DNA of 33,605 nucleotides from Halomonadaceae bacterium (GTDB taxonomy: Bacteria > Pseudomonadota > Gammaproteobacteria > Pseudomonadales > Oleiphilaceae): contig REBR01000105.1 of NCBI GenBank assembly GCA_007692645.1, positions 1 through 33,605 on the forward strand, given 5' to 3'. A program made the translations under genes and the position numbers. The stretch's first letter is position 1; each line of letters starts with the position of its first letter. The notes beneath the pieces were generated by a model. That model was not told where the DNA came from and did not search any database. It saw nothing but the letters and a program-made list of their open reading frames with translations. This document shows, piece by piece, positions 1 to 8,744 of the stretch.

Positions 1-1610
1 GGGCCGTCCCGGTTGTACAGGTCTTTGCGCAGTTGCAGCTGACCCTGTTCATCTGCCCAGGCAGTCCAGTACTGAATATGCACCGGCACCGGGTGGCGCA
101 GGTTGACCGCCCGGGTGCGGCCGCTGGCCACCAGATCATCAATGCGCGGGCGGGTCCAGTCTGAATCCCCGGCCAGTAAGGCCTGGGCCAGATCCATGGG
201 GTTTTCTATCCGGACACAGCCGGAGCTGAAAGCACGGTCTGCCTGGCGGAACAGGTCGCGGCTGGGGGTATCATGCAGATAGACGTTAAAGCGGTTAGGG
301 AACATGAATTTCACCTGGCCCAGGGCATTGCTGGGGCCAGGTTGCTGAACCAGGCGGTAAGGGAAATTGCGGGCAGTGAGGGACTGCCAGTCAACGCTGT
401 GGGGGTCCACGGTTTCCCGTCCGGCACCCCAGCCGTTATAGACCTTAAAGCCAAGACGTTGCAGGTAATCCGGATCTTTGCGAATCTGCGGCAACTGATC
501 CCTTACCGCCAGGGAGGGGGGCACCGTCCAGGTGGGGCTGAATTCCAGGTAGCGTATGTGGTCACTGAAGACCGGGGTGCGCCGGTAATCCCGCCCGACA
601 ATGACCCGCTGCTCCATGACCTGGGCGCCATTTTCAATATACTGCAGCCTGAAGCCGGCAATGTTCACCAGCACATAGCGATCCCCCAGGTGCCGGGGCA
701 GCCAGCGCCAGCGCTCAAGATTCACATCCAGTTGATGCACACGCTGAAACGGCGTCACATTCAGTGCCGCCAGGGTGGCGGGACCAATAATGCCATCTGC
801 CTCTAGCCCATGGCGGGCCTGGAAGCGAGCCAGGGCAGCTGCCAGCTGTTGATCGTAGGTTGACGAGGACTGGCTGGCTTCACTGTCTACGTCATCGCGA
901 GCCAGATCTTCCAGCAGTATCAGTCGATGCCGCAGAGCTGGCATCAGCTCCGACTCCTGCCCCGGGCGGACCAGGGTGCTGCTGCGCAGGTTAGGCCAGG
1001 GTTCACTGGTGAGCCGGGCCATGTGCTGGCGCGCCTGCTTAAGGGCCCGGAACTCCGGGTGAACCGGGCTCAGTGCCGCCAGGTGGTTACCCACTGACTG
1101 CTCTGCCAGGGCACTGGCCAGCAGGTGCTCAAGATCCTCTCCATGGCGCTGGGCATGCCATTCCGGATCAATGGTTTCCGGGTTGACCTTACCCTCAGAC
1201 AGGTGGGCGGCCAGCAGGATAAACCCGTCAGACAGCAGCAGCTCCAGATCCACCTGGGCCCGCTCTGACATGGCCAGGGTTTCCGTGGCCATGCGCGCCC
1301 GCAGCAGCGGGTAATGGTAGTCGACTGGCATCAGGCCCTGCTCCACGGCTTTTACCATGGCGTCCAGCAGTTCCTGAGCCTGATCGCTCAGGCGGCCCTG
1401 TTGCCACCAGGCCAGCTTAAAGCCATTGGCCCGGTAAAACCGCTGCAGGGGTTCAGTGGCGGCAAGGGGCTGATCTGCTGCCATCAGGGGAAAACCGGAA
1501 TCCAGGGCATCAAAACGCAGCCGCAGGTCTTCACTGGCCATACTGCTCAGGGGCAGTAGCAGGCACAACAATAGCAGGCTAACAGGGCCCAAACGGTCAG
1601 GGTATGTCAT
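1..1610 (-). CDS. Murein L,D-transpeptidase, YcbB/LdtD-like; C-terminus truncated by the window edge
   Basis: Minus-strand reading frame open from ATG at 1610 to position 1 (not in the ORF track because it has no stop in the window). Translation begins MTYPDRLGPVSLLLLCLLLPLSSMAS (signal peptide), contains a peptidoglycan-binding-like stretch (ARFQARHGLEADGIIGPATLAALN) and the YkuD catalytic motif FSSGCVRIENP. Confidence 0.88.
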   Translation of the reverse strand, partial: MTYPDRLGPVSLLLLCLLLPLSSMASEDLRLRFDALDSGFPLMAADQPLAATEPLQRFYRANGFKLAWWQQGRLSDQAQELLDAMVKAVEQGLMPVDYHYPLLRARMATETLAMSERAQVDLELLLSDGFILLAAHLSEGKVNPETIDPEWHAQRHGEDLEHLLASALAEQSVGNHLAALSPVHPEFRALKQARQHMARLTSEPWPNLRSSTLVRPGQESELMPALRHRLILLEDLARDDVDSEASQSSSTYDQQLAAALARFQARHGLEADGIIGPATLAALNVTPFQRVHQLDVNLERWRWLPRHLGDRYVLVNIAGFRLQYIENGAQVMEQRVIVGRDYRRTPVFSDHIRYLEFSPTWTVPPSLAVRDQLPQIRKDPDYLQRLGFKVYNGWGAGRETVDPHSVDWQSLTARNFPYRLVQQPGPSNALGQVKFMFPNRFNVYLHDTPSRDLFRQADRAFSSGCVRIENPMDLAQALLAGDSDWTRPRIDDLVASGRTRAVNLRHPVPVHIQYWTAWADEQGQLQLRKDLYNRDG

Positions 1611-1653
1611 ATCAATCCTCAGGGAAAAGACGCACAAGGCAGCGTCCCCCTGC

Positions 1654-1682
1654 ACTATAGGTAGGGGGTGAGTACACCGCAA
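1654..1682 (-). promoter_or_regulatory. Possible sigma70 promoter for the L,D-transpeptidase gene
   Basis: Minus strand reads TTGCGG (1682..1677), 17-nt spacer, TATAGT (1659..1654), about 40 nt upstream of the ATG at 1610. Confidence 0.35.
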
Positions 1683-1712
1683 CTCAGTAGATATACAGTT
1701 GTTTGATTGCGC

Positions 1713-2876
1713 TTATAAGGTAAGTCCCGCATCCGTATTGCCAACCCCCTGACGGAAGGGCAGTCCAGCTTCCGCTTGCTGGGCATAAGCTTCTATCCCC
1801 TGGGACTCCCGCTGGCAGAAGTCGGCTACCGCATGGCGAAAACCCGGGTGTGCCACCCAATGGTATGAGCGAAACAGCCTGGGCTCAAAGCCCCGGCGCA
1901 ATTTGTGTTCCCCCTGGGCGCCGGCATCAAAGCTCTTCAGCCCCCGGGCAATGCACAGGTCGATGCCCTGGTAGTAACAGGCTTCAAAGTGCAGGTGGTC
2001 GAATTCTTCCAGGCAACCCCAGTAGCGGCCATACAGGGTCTGCTCATCATGGAGGAACAAGGCCGCGGCACAGTACTGTCCAGCATGGCTGGCCATCACC
2101 AGGCTCAGATGCTGAGGCAGGTTCTGGTGTAAGTGCTGGAAAAAAGCCAGATTCAGGTAAGGGGCCTGGCCATGTTTACTGTAGGTGGCCTGGTAGAAAA
2201 CGAAAAAGGCCTCCAGCGCCTCAGGGGTGATCGCCGTGCCACTGAGAGTGGTGAGTGTAATTTCCTGTTGCGCTACCTGGCGCCGTTCCTTGCGGATCTG
2301 TTTGCGTTTGCGGGCGGTCAGGGTAGCGAGAAAATCCTCAAAATCCCCGTATTGCCGGTTATGCCAATGGAACTGGCAATTGAGACGGGTCATCAGGGCG
2401 GGGTGATCCTCCACTGCCGCAATGGTGGCCGAGTCCGGAAACAACAGGTGCCAGGAGGAGGCGCCAGTGGTGGCTGCCCGGGCCAGAATGTCAGCACAGG
2501 CAGTAGCTCCCAGAGCGGGGCCATCCGCATCCGCCGCCATCAGTAACCGGGGCCCTGCAGAGGGGGTGAAAGGAACGGCAGTGAGCAGCTTGGGGTAGTA
2601 GTTCAGGCCATGCTCAGCCCAGGCCTGAGCCCAGGCCCAGTCAAATACATACTCACCGTAGGAATGCCCCTTGAGGTAACAGGGCATGGCCGCCTGCAGC
2701 CTGCCGTCACGGTGGTACTGTACCCAGTGCTGGGGTGCCCAGCCGGAGCGGGCAGTGGTGCAGCCGGTTTTTTCCAGGCCGTAAAGAAAGGCATGGCTTA
2801 AAAAGGGGTTGTCACAGCCCCGTAGCTGATCCCATTCACCGGGGTCTACTTCGGCCAGACTCTGAATAAAAGGCAT
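1713..2876 (-). CDS. FemAB/GNAT-like protein (DUF482/PF04339-type, peptidoglycan biosynthesis/recognition family)
   Basis: ORF with likely start MPFIQSLAEVDPGEWDQL (the track start is 15 codons upstream). FemAB-like features: NPFLSHAFLYGLEKTGC, ARKRKQIRKERRQ, and the C-terminal KSFDAGAQGEHKLRRGFEP. Confidence 0.8.
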   Translation of the reverse strand: MPFIQSLAEVDPGEWDQLRGCDNPFLSHAFLYGLEKTGCTTARSGWAPQHWVQYHRDGRLQAAMPCYLKGHSYGEYVFDWAWAQAWAEHGLNYYPKLLTAVPFTPSAGPRLLMAADADGPALGATACADILARAATTGASSWHLLFPDSATIAAVEDHPALMTRLNCQFHWHNRQYGDFEDFLATLTARKRKQIRKERRQVAQQEITLTTLSGTAITPEALEAFFVFYQATYSKHGQAPYLNLAFFQHLHQNLPQHLSLVMASHAGQYCAAALFLHDEQTLYGRYWGCLEEFDHLHFEACYYQGIDLCIARGLKSFDAGAQGEHKLRRGFEPRLFRSYHWVAHPGFRHAVADFCQRESQGIEAYAQQAEAGLPFRQGVGNTDAGLTL

Positions 2877-2880
2877 GTAC

Positions 2881-3720
2881 TCACCAGAACAGCAGCAGGG
2901 CTGCCGCCAGGGCCCAGACATAGAAGGCGAACACTTTCAGCTGGGCTTTGTAGAGCAGGGTAATCACCAGCTTTAAAGCTACGATGCCAACCAGGGCTGA
3001 GACCACAAATACCACAATAAGCGCCGTCAGGCCGATCTGGTCCAGCCACTGGCCGGCCCGGTAAAGCTCAATGCCATATACCAGACTGATGGCGCAGATG
3101 GTGGGAATAGCCAGAAAGAATGAGTACTGGGCCACCCAGCGGCGCTTGAGGCCGGTGAACAGCCCCGCTGTCATGGTCATGGCGCTGCGGGAGATGCCCG
3201 GGGCAAAGGCAATGGCCTGGGCCAGGCCGATAAAACCCGCGGTCTTCCAGCCGATATCCCGCAGCCGCTCGGTGCGCCGGGGCAGTTTGTCGCTCCAGTA
3301 CAGCAGAATGCCGGTGATGGTCAGGGTAATGGCAATGGTGCCGGTGCGGGCAAAGATATCTTCCGCAAAAGCCCGCAGTGACAGCCCCACCAGACCGGTA
3401 ATCAGCACCGAGAACATCCCCAGCCAGAACAGCTTCCACCAAAGCCCTTCCCGCACTTTGGAGGGGCCGGTGACGGAGCGCAGCACATTCAGGGTAAATA
3501 CCGACAGGCTGGACCAGAACACCACGGCAATGGACACCAGGGTGCCCAGGTGCGCCACCAGATACACAAAGATCATTTCCGGGTGATCCGGGGGCAGCAC
3601 TTCCGCCCCGGAGTTATTCAGCCAGTGCTGGGTCAGGGTCATGTGTGCCGTAGAACTCACCGGCAGGAACATAAACAGTCCCTGCACAAATCCCAGCAGC
3701 ACTGCGCTCCATAGTGACAT
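2881..3720 (-). CDS. Undecaprenyl-diphosphatase (UppP/BacA) family protein with divergent motif 1
   Basis: Hydrophobic 279-aa protein with FLPVSSTAH and APGISRSAMT motifs and the BacA-like C-terminal layout; motif 1 is GFVQGLFMFLPVSSTAH. Confidence 0.85.
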   Translation of the reverse strand: MSLWSAVLLGFVQGLFMFLPVSSTAHMTLTQHWLNNSGAEVLPPDHPEMIFVYLVAHLGTLVSIAVVFWSSLSVFTLNVLRSVTGPSKVREGLWWKLFWLGMFSVLITGLVGLSLRAFAEDIFARTGTIAITLTITGILLYWSDKLPRRTERLRDIGWKTAGFIGLAQAIAFAPGISRSAMTMTAGLFTGLKRRWVAQYSFFLAIPTICAISLVYGIELYRAGQWLDQIGLTALIVVFVVSALVGIVALKLVITLLYKAQLKVFAFYVWALAAALLLFW

Positions 3721-3746
3721 TGTCGATCCTTGAGGTTAGTCCCTGG

Positions 3747-5111
3747 TCAACCCGCCGCAGCCGTGGGCAGGGTCAGTACGGCAGAGGCGATGGCGAAATA
3801 AATCAGTATGCCTGCCACGTCGGCGATAAAGGTGACGATAGGGGCGCTGGCGGTAGCCGGGTCCATATTCAGGCGGTTCAGCAGGAAGGGCAGTGACATG
3901 CCAATCAGGCTGCCTGCCAGCACCACAATCACCATGGTGCTGGCGACCACAAAGGCCATTTCCGGCCCGCCCCGCCACAAGCCAATGCCGGCAACGGCGA
4001 TGGCCATGGTGATGCCCAGTGCGGCACCAACACTGATTTCCCGTGCCAGCATGCGGGCCCAGTCTTTCATCACCACATCGCCGGTGGCGATGGCCCGCAC
4101 CATCAGGGTGGCGGACTGGGCGCCGGTGTTACCGGCACTGGCGATCAACAGGGGCAGAAAGAAGACCAGGCCCACATGGGCGACAATGACATCTTCATAC
4201 ATGGCGATACCGGCGCCGGAGAAGACATTGGCAAACACCAGCAGTACCAGCCAGTAGACCCGTTTCTGGTAGAGAATTCTCAGGGTGACCTGGCTGACGC
4301 CACCGGACATAACCCCCACGTTGGCGCTCTTGTGGAAATCCTCGGTGGCTTCTTCTTCCTGCACGTCCATGGCGTCATCGTGGGTGACAATACCCACCAT
4401 GGCATTATGGTCATCCAGTATCGGCACTGCCAGCAAGTCGTAGTCTGCTACCTTCTGAGCAGCTACTGACTGGGGTTCATCGGCGTTGACCGTGACCGGG
4501 TCCCGCTGCATCAGGTCTTCTACACGGTCATCGCCGTTGGCCACCACCAGGCCGCTGAGGCTGACGGTGCCCACCAGGTTACGGTCGCTGTCGAGCACAT
4601 AGGCAATGTAGATGGTTTCCTTGTCCAGGGCCTGGGTGCGAAGCTTCTCAATGGCCTGGCGGGCGGTGAGGTGACTGGCCACGGTGGCATATTCGCTGGT
4701 CATGATGGCGCCGACCGTGCCTTCCGGGTAACTGGTCAGGCGCAGCAGATCTTCCCGCTCCGCTTTGGCCAGGGCCGGCATCAGAGTTTCCTGCATGTCT
4801 TCCGGCAGTTCCTGATACAGGTCGGCCCGGTCATCGGCGTTCATCTCTGTGAACAGCCGGGCCAGGGCGTGGCGGTCCAGGCGCCGTACCATGCTGAGCT
4901 GGTGAGACGGGGACAGGTAGGCCAGTACCCGGGACTGGTTTTTCAGGTCAAGCAGATCAAACAGGGGAAAGGCGTGCTCGGGTTCGAGCTCATCAATAAC
5001 GGCACCCACTTCGGCGGGGTGGCGGCTATTGAGGAGCTCAAAGGCCTGGTCCATGTGGCTGTTGTCCAGCAGTTCCTGAATTTCACTCTGCAAATCCGTT
5101 GTTTCTGACAT
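3747..5111 (-). CDS. mgtE: Magnesium transporter MgtE
   Basis: 454 aa with N-domain (HPAEVGAVIDELEPEHAFPLFDLL), tandem CBS domains (GTVGAIMTSEYATV, VEDLMQRDPVTV) and TM domain LLIASAGNTGAQSATLMVRAIATGD. Confidence 0.95.
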   Translation of the reverse strand: MSETTDLQSEIQELLDNSHMDQAFELLNSRHPAEVGAVIDELEPEHAFPLFDLLDLKNQSRVLAYLSPSHQLSMVRRLDRHALARLFTEMNADDRADLYQELPEDMQETLMPALAKAEREDLLRLTSYPEGTVGAIMTSEYATVASHLTARQAIEKLRTQALDKETIYIAYVLDSDRNLVGTVSLSGLVVANGDDRVEDLMQRDPVTVNADEPQSVAAQKVADYDLLAVPILDDHNAMVGIVTHDDAMDVQEEEATEDFHKSANVGVMSGGVSQVTLRILYQKRVYWLVLLVFANVFSGAGIAMYEDVIVAHVGLVFFLPLLIASAGNTGAQSATLMVRAIATGDVVMKDWARMLAREISVGAALGITMAIAVAGIGLWRGGPEMAFVVASTMVIVVLAGSLIGMSLPFLLNRLNMDPATASAPIVTFIADVAGILIYFAIASAVLTLPTAAAG

Positions 5112-5122
5112 AACACGGTACC

Positions 5123-6250
5123 TCAGGGTTGGTTACTGGCTGCCTTGATCGGGGCCAGGTATTCCTCATCCAGCATGGCTTCAAAGGCAGTGGACAGGTG
5201 GGTGCGGAATTCCCCGCCACGGCGGTGGATCAGTAGTGCGGGAATGTCATGCTCTTCGGCATAGGCCAGGCTCTTCTCCAGTCCCATCACCATAAAGCTG
5301 GTGGCCAGGGTGTTGGCCTCGGTGTTACTGGGGGTGAAGACACTGGCCGACGCCAGCCGGTGGCTGATGGGTTCACCTGTGCGGGGGTCAATCAGGTGGG
5401 AATAGCGGCGGCCATCCTGCTGAAAGTAGTTGCGGTAGTCCCCGGAGGTGGCCAGAGAGCGGTCGTCCAGGGGCACTACAAACTGCGCCTGCTGCTGGCC
5501 GTCCTGGGGTACTTCAACCCCCACCTGCCAGGAACGTTCCGGGCTGCGGCGGCCTGCAGCGGTAATATCACCGCCGATATTGACCATAAAATCACTGATG
5601 CCCTGTTCTGTCAGATAATCCGCCACTTCATCAACCCCATGGCCTTTGGCAATACCGGAAACATCCACAAAAATGTCAGTCAGGCGCCGGGCCCGGTCAT
5701 TGTCCGGGTCCAGCTCCAGGTTGTGGATGCCGGTAATTTCCAACCGCTGGCGAATCTCACTGTCACTGGGGCGTTCTTCGGGCCGGGCTTCGGGGCCGAA
5801 GGTCCACAGGTTTACCAGCCCGCCGATGGTGATATCGAAAGCACCATCGGTTTTTTCACCATAGCGCCGTGATTCCTCAAGTACCTGCAGCAGGGCCGGG
5901 GGCAGTTCCACCCATGAGCCGGGTTCGGCACGGTTAAGGCGGTTTAGATCGGAGTCGTCCCGGTAAGTGGACATCTGCTTATCCACCTGCTCCAGGACTG
6001 CCAGGAAACCCGCTTCCAGCCGGGAAGCCTCCCGATCACTGTACTCACCAACCAGGGTAACCTGATAAAAGGTGCCGAATATGCCCCCGTCGAAGCGCAC
6101 TGCCGGTGGGGCTTCAGGGGGGCTGTCCCCACAGCCTGCCAGTAATAGCAGGACCAGCATGCCGATGAAAAGGCGACGAGAAACAAACCCGGAGACCCCG
6201 GGCGCTGTCATGGCTGGCAATGTCATGGAGGACCCCTGATTACGCGTCAA
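5123..6250 (-). CDS. apbE: FAD:protein FMN transferase (ApbE), lipoprotein
   Basis: Lipobox LLLLAGC; ApbE motifs MSTYRDDSDLNRLNR, FVDVSGIAKGHGVDEVADYL, VNIGGDI, YSHLIDPRTGEPI. The start is probably one of the internal ATGs (for example MTLPAMT). Confidence 0.93.
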   Translation of the reverse strand: MTRNQGSSMTLPAMTAPGVSGFVSRRLFIGMLVLLLLAGCGDSPPEAPPAVRFDGGIFGTFYQVTLVGEYSDREASRLEAGFLAVLEQVDKQMSTYRDDSDLNRLNRAEPGSWVELPPALLQVLEESRRYGEKTDGAFDITIGGLVNLWTFGPEARPEERPSDSEIRQRLEITGIHNLELDPDNDRARRLTDIFVDVSGIAKGHGVDEVADYLTEQGISDFMVNIGGDITAAGRRSPERSWQVGVEVPQDGQQQAQFVVPLDDRSLATSGDYRNYFQQDGRRYSHLIDPRTGEPISHRLASASVFTPSNTEANTLATSFMVMGLEKSLAYAEEHDIPALLIHRRGGEFRTHLSTAFEAMLDEEYLAPIKAASNQP

Positions 6251-6336
6251 AATAGCGGTTGCGCAGTATAGCGTGCTTTTGTAACGACTTCAGCGTTGGC
6301 AGCAGAAAACCTGAGGTGCACGGCTGTTGGAGTCAA

Positions 6337-6436
6337 TGTGGGAGCGGCTATAGCCGCGATCAGGCCGCTGATCATTGGAGCAGGGTAGGTGCCGTTTATG
6401 GACTGGGAAATGATCGCGGCTATAGCCGCTCCCACA
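6337..6436. repeat. Pair of inverted REP-like palindromic repeats
   Basis: TGTGGGAGCGGCTATAGCCGCGAT at 6337..6360 and its exact reverse complement at 6413..6436; each copy carries the internal palindrome GCGGCTATAGCCGC. Confidence 0.9.
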
Positions 6437-6464
6437 GGGGGTGGTTCTCTCAGAGGGGGGCAAC

Positions 6465-6489
6465 AAAAAGCCCCGCAATTGCGGGGCTT
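6465..6489 (-). terminator. Rho-independent terminator for dctP
   Basis: Minus strand reads AAGCCCCGCAATTGCGGGGCTTTTTG: perfect GC-rich palindrome followed by a T-tract, just downstream of the dctP stop. Confidence 0.85.
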
Positions 6490-6521
6490 CGGGTAGTACC
6501 TTGGCTGAAACGCTGGGCGTA

Positions 6522-7586
6522 TTAGCCTTCGTACTCTTCAATCAGTGCCGCAATCAGGTCAAGAATTTCCTGGCCTACGTCACCGGTATCTTCCAGGTAG
6601 ATATTGCGCACATCACGGCTAGCTTCACGGAAGACATCCCGCTCTGCTTCAGTGAGCTCCACGTACTCTGTGCCACCGGCATCGAGAATGCGCTGCAGGC
6701 GTTCTTCGTTGTAGCGGATCTGTTCTTTATCGATCCATTCCACCATGTCGTCACGCACCTGATCGACCATGTCACGCTGCTCTTGGGGCAGGCGGTTGTA
6801 CCAGCCATGACCGGCAACAACGGCGGCAATAAACTGCTCATGACGGGCAGATGTCAGTACATCCTGCTCTTCATAGAAGCTCATTTCCTCGATGGCGAAA
6901 ATGGGGTTTACCTGACCGTCAATCTGCCCCAGCTGCAAGCCACTGTAGACTTCAGAATAAGGGGTGGGGGTCGGGTTGGCACCGTAAGCTTTATAGGATT
7001 CCACCAGAATCGGCGAGGTCATGGTGCGGATACGGAAATCCTTGAAGTCCTCCGGTGAGCGCAGCTCTTTGTTGCCGCTCCAGACCATCCAGCCTTCCTG
7101 AACCATGCTCAGCAAGTGCAGGTCTTCATCACTGAAGGGGCCGCTCAGCAGGCTGTGCAGACGTTCATCAGCCAGTACCTGGCGGTTCACTTCTTCATCT
7201 TCGGAGAGCAGGAAGTGCAGGGTAAATGCGCCTACCTCAGGGATGATGTCACCCAGGTGGCCGGCAGAGGCAAAGCCCAGCTCAATAGCCCCGTTTTGCA
7301 GCAATTCGGTGATCTGTGAAGAGGTGCCCAGGGAACCGTAAGGGTAAACTTCCACATTGATGTCGCCGTCAGACGCCTCAGCAATACGGCGCTTGAACTC
7401 CTGCGCATAGGCATCCTGTACGCTGCCATCCACCTCTTCCAGGGCAAAGCGCCAGGTGGTGGGTTCACGTGCAGCCGCCAGTTCTTCATCGGTCATGTCT
7501 GCGGTGTCTGGTGAATCACCGCAACCGGTCATACCCAGTGCGAATGCCATCGTCAGGCCCGACAGCCAGCGAGTTGATCTGGTCAT
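6522..7586 (-). CDS. dctP: TRAP transporter substrate-binding protein DctP, probable lipoprotein
   Basis: ORF 6522..7625; likely start MTRSTRWLSGLTMAFALGMTGC (7586) preceded by GGGAGAAAATA. DctP signature: YPYGSLGTSSQITELLQNGAIELGF, FRIRTMTSPILVESYKAYGANPTPTPYSEVYSGLQLGQIDGQVNP. Confidence 0.92.
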   Translation of the reverse strand: MTRSTRWLSGLTMAFALGMTGCGDSPDTADMTDEELAAAREPTTWRFALEEVDGSVQDAYAQEFKRRIAEASDGDINVEVYPYGSLGTSSQITELLQNGAIELGFASAGHLGDIIPEVGAFTLHFLLSEDEEVNRQVLADERLHSLLSGPFSDEDLHLLSMVQEGWMVWSGNKELRSPEDFKDFRIRTMTSPILVESYKAYGANPTPTPYSEVYSGLQLGQIDGQVNPIFAIEEMSFYEEQDVLTSARHEQFIAAVVAGHGWYNRLPQEQRDMVDQVRDDMVEWIDKEQIRYNEERLQRILDAGGTEYVELTEAERDVFREASRDVRNIYLEDTGDVGQEILDLIAALIEEYEG

Positions 7587-7820
7587 TATTTTCTCCCTAT
7601 GCATTATTAAAACCCCATTAAACATAACACAACTTTAACGGTTCAACAGGTTGTGCAACGATTCATTTACCAATTACGTCTTGACGCACTAGCGAGATTG
7701 CAGCATGAAACTATTTGCGCTGTACGGCAATGGGCCGCTATGGTTATTGGGTAATTTTCTCGGCACAACAGCCAAAATGCGGCCACTGGTCGTCAATACC
7801 CGTGGAAGACGGAGTTACGC

Positions 7821-8744
7821 ATGACTGCAGAGAAACAGTCCCACAGCGGCCCCCGGTGGCAGTCTGTGCTTAAAGCCCCCTTTGAGTGGCTGGATACCGG
7901 TCTTGACTGGTTTGAGCGAAGCGCATTAATTGTTTGTATATTGGCGATGGCGACAGTCTCTGTAGCCAATGTGATGTCCCGCAATATTTTTGGCAGCAGC
8001 CTGCAATATGCCAATGACGTCGCTCAAATATTATTGGTAATAGTCACGTTTATGGGTATCGGCATCGGTGCCCGTCATGCCCGCCACATCCGCGTTTCTG
8101 CGGTTCACGATCTGCTTCCCAAAAAAGCCCAGAAAGTACTGCTGATTTTTGTCAGCTTCACTACTGCGGGGCTGCTGTTTATGCTTGCCAATTATGGCTG
8201 GGCTTATGCTACCGCGGCCCAGCGCAGTTGCCGGGTTTTGCCGGAGGCGGTCAGTCAGGTTCCCCTGGTAGGGGGCGTGCTATTGGTAGTGCTCCTGCTG
8301 GCTGTGGGTGGTCATTGTATCCGCCAGGGCCATGAACAATGGCTCAAGCGTAGCCTGGCCCTGCAGCCCATGGTCAGGCATCTGACCATGGCGGCGTTAT
8401 TGGTGGTGGGCTTTATGCTTGCTGCCTGGCTGTTCGGACTCTTTGTAGAGTTGGTGGGTAACCGCACCGGCCGCTGCCGGGTAATGTCGTCTACCGGTTT
8501 TCCGGTATATATCACCTATATGATCGTGCCACTGGGCTTCCTGCTGGGGGGCATCCAGTTTTTTCTGGCGGGTGTGCGAAACCTGATCAGTGCTGATAAC
8601 TACCTGTCCTGGTACAACAAGGATGAATATGACACTGCGGAAGAACTGGCTAAAGAGACCGGTCTGCCAGCTGGAGATCTGGACTTTGAAGATGCCGGCA
8701 CGGATGCAGTGAAGAACGACAACGGAGGCAAAGACAATGGCTGA
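7821..8744 (+). CDS. dctQ: TRAP transporter small permease (DctQ), extended form
   Basis: SRNIFGSSLQYANDVAQILLVIVTFMGIGIGARHARHIRV is DctQ-like; C-terminal GFPVYITYMIVPLGFLLGGIQFFLAGVRN; overlaps dctM by 8 bp. Confidence 0.85.
   Translation: MTAEKQSHSGPRWQSVLKAPFEWLDTGLDWFERSALIVCILAMATVSVANVMSRNIFGSSLQYANDVAQILLVIVTFMGIGIGARHARHIRVSAVHDLLPKKAQKVLLIFVSFTTAGLLFMLANYGWAYATAAQRSCRVLPEAVSQVPLVGGVLLVVLLLAVGGHCIRQGHEQWLKRSLALQPMVRHLTMAALLVVGFMLAAWLFGLFVELVGNRTGRCRVMSSTGFPVYITYMIVPLGFLLGGIQFFLAGVRNLISADNYLSWYNKDEYDTAEELAKETGLPAGDLDFEDAGTDAVKNDNGGKDNG

Noticed and set aside
1646-1668. CCCCCT...AGGGGG inverted repeat upstream of the L,D-transpeptidase
   Set aside because: Only 6 bp, low complexity, no T-tract; more simply explained by overlap with the proposed promoter region.
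6259-6541. Small ORFs over the first REP locus (plus 6259..6525, minus 6290..6541)
   Set aside because: Translations such as CGSGYSRD and YSRSH come from the REP palindromes; not proteins.
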